Shown here: positions 5,491 to 6,881 of the stretch, one piece after another
How the letters are laid out: every line of letters starts with the position of its first letter
How positions within the stretch are numbered: position 1 is the first letter of the stretch
Source: Planctomycetota bacterium
Lineage (GTDB): Bacteria; Planctomycetota; Phycisphaerae; Sedimentisphaerales; SG8-4
Reading direction: 5' to 3'
Assembly: GCA_030607345.1 (NCBI GenBank)
Contig: JAUWKC010000091.1
Coordinates: 1-6,881, forward strand
DNA length: 6,881 bases
Notes under the pieces: model-generated
Told to the model about the DNA's origin: nothing
What the model saw: only the letters and a program-made list of their open reading frames with translations
Database searches by the model: none
Position numbers and translations under genes: made by a program

Positions 5491-6471
5491 ATGAAAGCAC
5501 TAATCACAGGAGGAGCAGGTTTCATCGGCTCCCATCTTGCCGAAACGCTGCTCAAGGCCGGTCAGGACGTTGTCGTCGTCGATAATTTCAGCACAGGCAG
5601 CCCCGATAACATCAAGGAGCTGAACAGTAATTCCAACTTTTCTTTTGTTGAGGGCGATATTCGTGACGCAGCCCTGATGGAGTCATTGGCCGGTGATTGC
5701 GACGTCATTTATCATTTGGCGGCAGCAGTCGGCGTAAGATTGATAGCTGAGGACCCGGTTCGCACAATACAGACGAATATCGGCGGCACGGAAGTAGTGC
5801 TCGACGCTGCCAACAGGTTCAAAAGGAAAACCCTGATTGCTTCCAGCAGCGAGGTTTACGGCAAGAACGAAACCGTCCCGTTCAACGAAGATGATGACAT
5901 TGTCCTCGGCAGCACAAGGTTTTCCCGGTGGTCTTACGCCTGCGGCAAGGCTATTGACGAATTCCTCGGCCTTGCTTTTTACCAGCAGTATGGCCTGGAG
6001 GTTGCAATCGGCAGATTTTTCAATACAATCGGGCCAAGGCAGACCGGCCGATATGGAATGGTTGTGCCCCGTTTTGTTCAAAGTGCATTAAGGAATGAGC
6101 CGCTGTGGATATACGGCACGGGGAAGCAGAGACGATGCTTCTGTTATGTCAAAGACCTTGTCGAGGCAATCACAAAACTAATCGAGCGCGAAGAAACTGC
6201 TGGCAGAGTGTATAATATCGGCTCTACCGAAGAGATTGCTATCGAGGCGCTTGCCGACAAAATCATTGAGATGACCGGCAGCAGGAGCGAAAAGAAATTC
6301 ATCTCTTACGAGCAGGCGTACGGAATGCCTATTGAGGATATGATGCGACGGATACCCGGCATAGAGCGTATCAAAGAAACCGTCGGCTGGGAGCCGAATA
6401 CAACGCTTACCGAAGCGCTCGAGCTCATTATTGAAAGTGAAAAGGCCAAATTGAGCGAGGCGCAGGCATAA
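5491..6471 (+). CDS. NAD-dependent nucleotide-sugar epimerase/dehydratase (GalE/UDP-glucuronate decarboxylase-like, extended SDR)
   Basis: A complete 326-residue extended short-chain dehydrogenase that modifies the sugar of an NDP-sugar through a keto intermediate. The N-terminal Rossmann fold has G7-x-x-G10-x-x-G13 in GGAGFIG. Asp31 at the end of strand 2 favours NAD over NADP, and Asp56 (GDIRD) follows. The active site shows SSSEVYG (118-124) and Tyr149-x-x-x-Lys153 in [27 protein letters not shown] and the downstream [13 protein letters not shown] match the substrate-binding half of the UDP-glucuronate decarboxylase/GalE-like group. SSSEVYG with a Glu resembles the decarboxylase, but substrate cannot be settled from motifs. 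TAGG at 5481-5484 is a weak ribosome-binding site 6 bases before ATG. It probably feeds surface polysaccharide synthesis with gmd, 80 bases downstream. Confidence 0.9.
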   Translation: MKALITGGAGFIGSHLAETLLKAGQDVVVVDNFSTGSPDNIKELNSNSNFSFVEGDIRDAALMESLAGDCDVIYHLAAAVGVRLIAEDPVRTIQTNIGGTEVVLDAANRFKRKTLIASSSEVYGKNETVPFNEDDDIVLGSTRFSRWSYACGKAIDEFLGLAFYQQYGLEVAIGRFFNTIGPRQTGRYGMVVPRFVQSALRNEPLWIYGTGKQRRCFCYVKDLVEAITKLIEREETAGRVYNIGSTEEIAIEALADKIIEMTGSRSEKKFISYEQAYGMPIEDMMRRIPGIERIKETVGWEPNTTLTEALELIIESEKAKLSEAQA

Positions 6472-6503
6472 TACGGATTTCGCCGCGTCCTGCACAACCT
6501 GAC

Positions 6504-6534
6504 AGGCCGGCGGCAGAATCCGGCACGGCGGCCT
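6504..6534 (+). other. GC-rich stem-loop between the epimerase gene and gmd
   Basis: AGGCCG (6504-6509) pairs with CGGCCT (6529-6534); an alternative is GCCGG (6506-6510) with CCGGC (6520-6524). Only three Ts follow, so a terminator is unlikely. The gmd Shine-Dalgarno begins three bases later, so the structure could influence gmd translation or mRNA stability. Confidence 0.25.
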
Positions 6535-6551
6535 TTGAAAGGACGGCTGAT

Positions 6552-6881
6552 ATGGCAAAGGCTTTGATTACCGGTATAACAGGGCAGGATGGCTCGTACC
6601 TGGCCGAGATGCTGCTGCAGAAAGGCTATCAGGTCTGGGGCATCGTCCGGCGAAGTTCCTCGTTCCACACAGGCAGAATCGACCATCTCTACAAGGACCC
6701 ACACGAGGATTCGCGGCTAAGGCTGGTTTACGGCGACCTCACCGACGGCGGCAGCCTGGCAACAATCGTAAGCGAGATTCAACCCGACGAAGTCTATAAC
6801 CTCGGTGCTCAAAGCCATGTTCGCGTCAGCTTCGATACACCAATCTACACGGTCAATACTGATGCGCTCGGCACACTTCGG
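6552..6881 (+). CDS. gmd: GDP-mannose 4,6-dehydratase, N-terminal part
   Basis: Converts GDP-D-mannose to GDP-4-keto-6-deoxy-D-mannose, the precursor of GDP-fucose, GDP-rhamnose and related sugars for surface glycans. The window edge cuts the gene after 110 residues, about a third of the usual length. The start is ATG 6552, 8 bases after a good GAAAGGA Shine-Dalgarno (6537-6543). The Rossmann motif GITGQDG (8-14) has the '[10 protein letters not shown]' signature special to Gmd. [43 protein letters not shown] and TDALGTLR follow in the order and spacing of E. coli Gmd. The active-site Tyr-x-x-x-Lys lies beyond the window. The preceding epimerase gene on the same strand suggests a shared polysaccharide operon. 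Confidence 0.95.
   Translation, partial: MAKALITGITGQDGSYLAEMLLQKGYQVWGIVRRSSSFHTGRIDHLYKDPHEDSRLRLVYGDLTDGGSLATIVSEIQPDEVYNLGAQSHVRVSFDTPIYTVNTDALGTLR

Noticed and set aside
1..6881. CRISPR array, insertion sequence, tRNA or rRNA genes
   Set aside because: No regularly spaced repeats, no transposase-like ORF with terminal repeats, and no tRNA T-loop or rRNA core sequence were seen on either strand.

Overview
The window is bacterial DNA with tightly packed genes, all on the + strand. It contains the end of one gene, a four-gene housekeeping/pterin cluster, a 553-base stretch without a clear gene, and the start of a nucleotide-sugar cluster. The prfB frameshift site and the TGA stop of the pterin synthase gene imply the standard bacterial code (TGA = stop). 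No rRNA, tRNA or other taxon marker is present. The gene styles and moderate GC content would fit a Planctomycetota/Phycisphaerae-like or similar environmental Gram-negative lineage, but this is only a guess.

Layout. 1-530: C-terminal part of a parvulin/SurA-like (PpiC family) protein that lacks the usual catalytic histidines. 531-809: intergenic, with a stem-loop, a plausible sigma70-type promoter and two dyads around it. 810-1935: prfB (release factor 2), split by an in-frame TGA at codon 25 and rejoined by a classic CTTTGAC +1 programmed frameshift. 1942-3480: pepA (M17 leucyl aminopeptidase), with all metal-binding and catalytic residues. 3511-4089: folE (GTP cyclohydrolase I, zinc type). 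4134-4937: a double-length pterin synthase of the PTPS/QueD family, whose N-terminal half is a second PTPS-like domain with every active-site residue lost. 4938-5490: mostly non-coding, with stem-loops and one possible 46-residue ORF behind a strong Shine-Dalgarno sequence. 5491-6471: NAD-dependent nucleotide-sugar epimerase/dehydratase. 6552-6881: start of gmd (GDP-mannose 4,6-dehydratase), cut by the window edge.

How the genes work together. prfB, pepA, folE and the pterin synthase are separated by only 6, 30 and 44 bases and probably form one transcript from a promoter near 704-732. FolE makes 7,8-dihydroneopterin triphosphate, which is the substrate of the PTPS/QueD family, so these two genes are consecutive pathway steps. 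The end product (queuosine precursor or a tetrahydropterin) cannot be fixed from this window. The epimerase and gmd belong to a separate surface-glycan precursor cluster.

The most notable points are the tandem active/degenerate PTPS fusion, an internal ribosome-binding site plus ATG exactly at its domain boundary, and the structured RNA-like segment at 5169-5217 that encloses a strong Shine-Dalgarno sequence and a GTG start.
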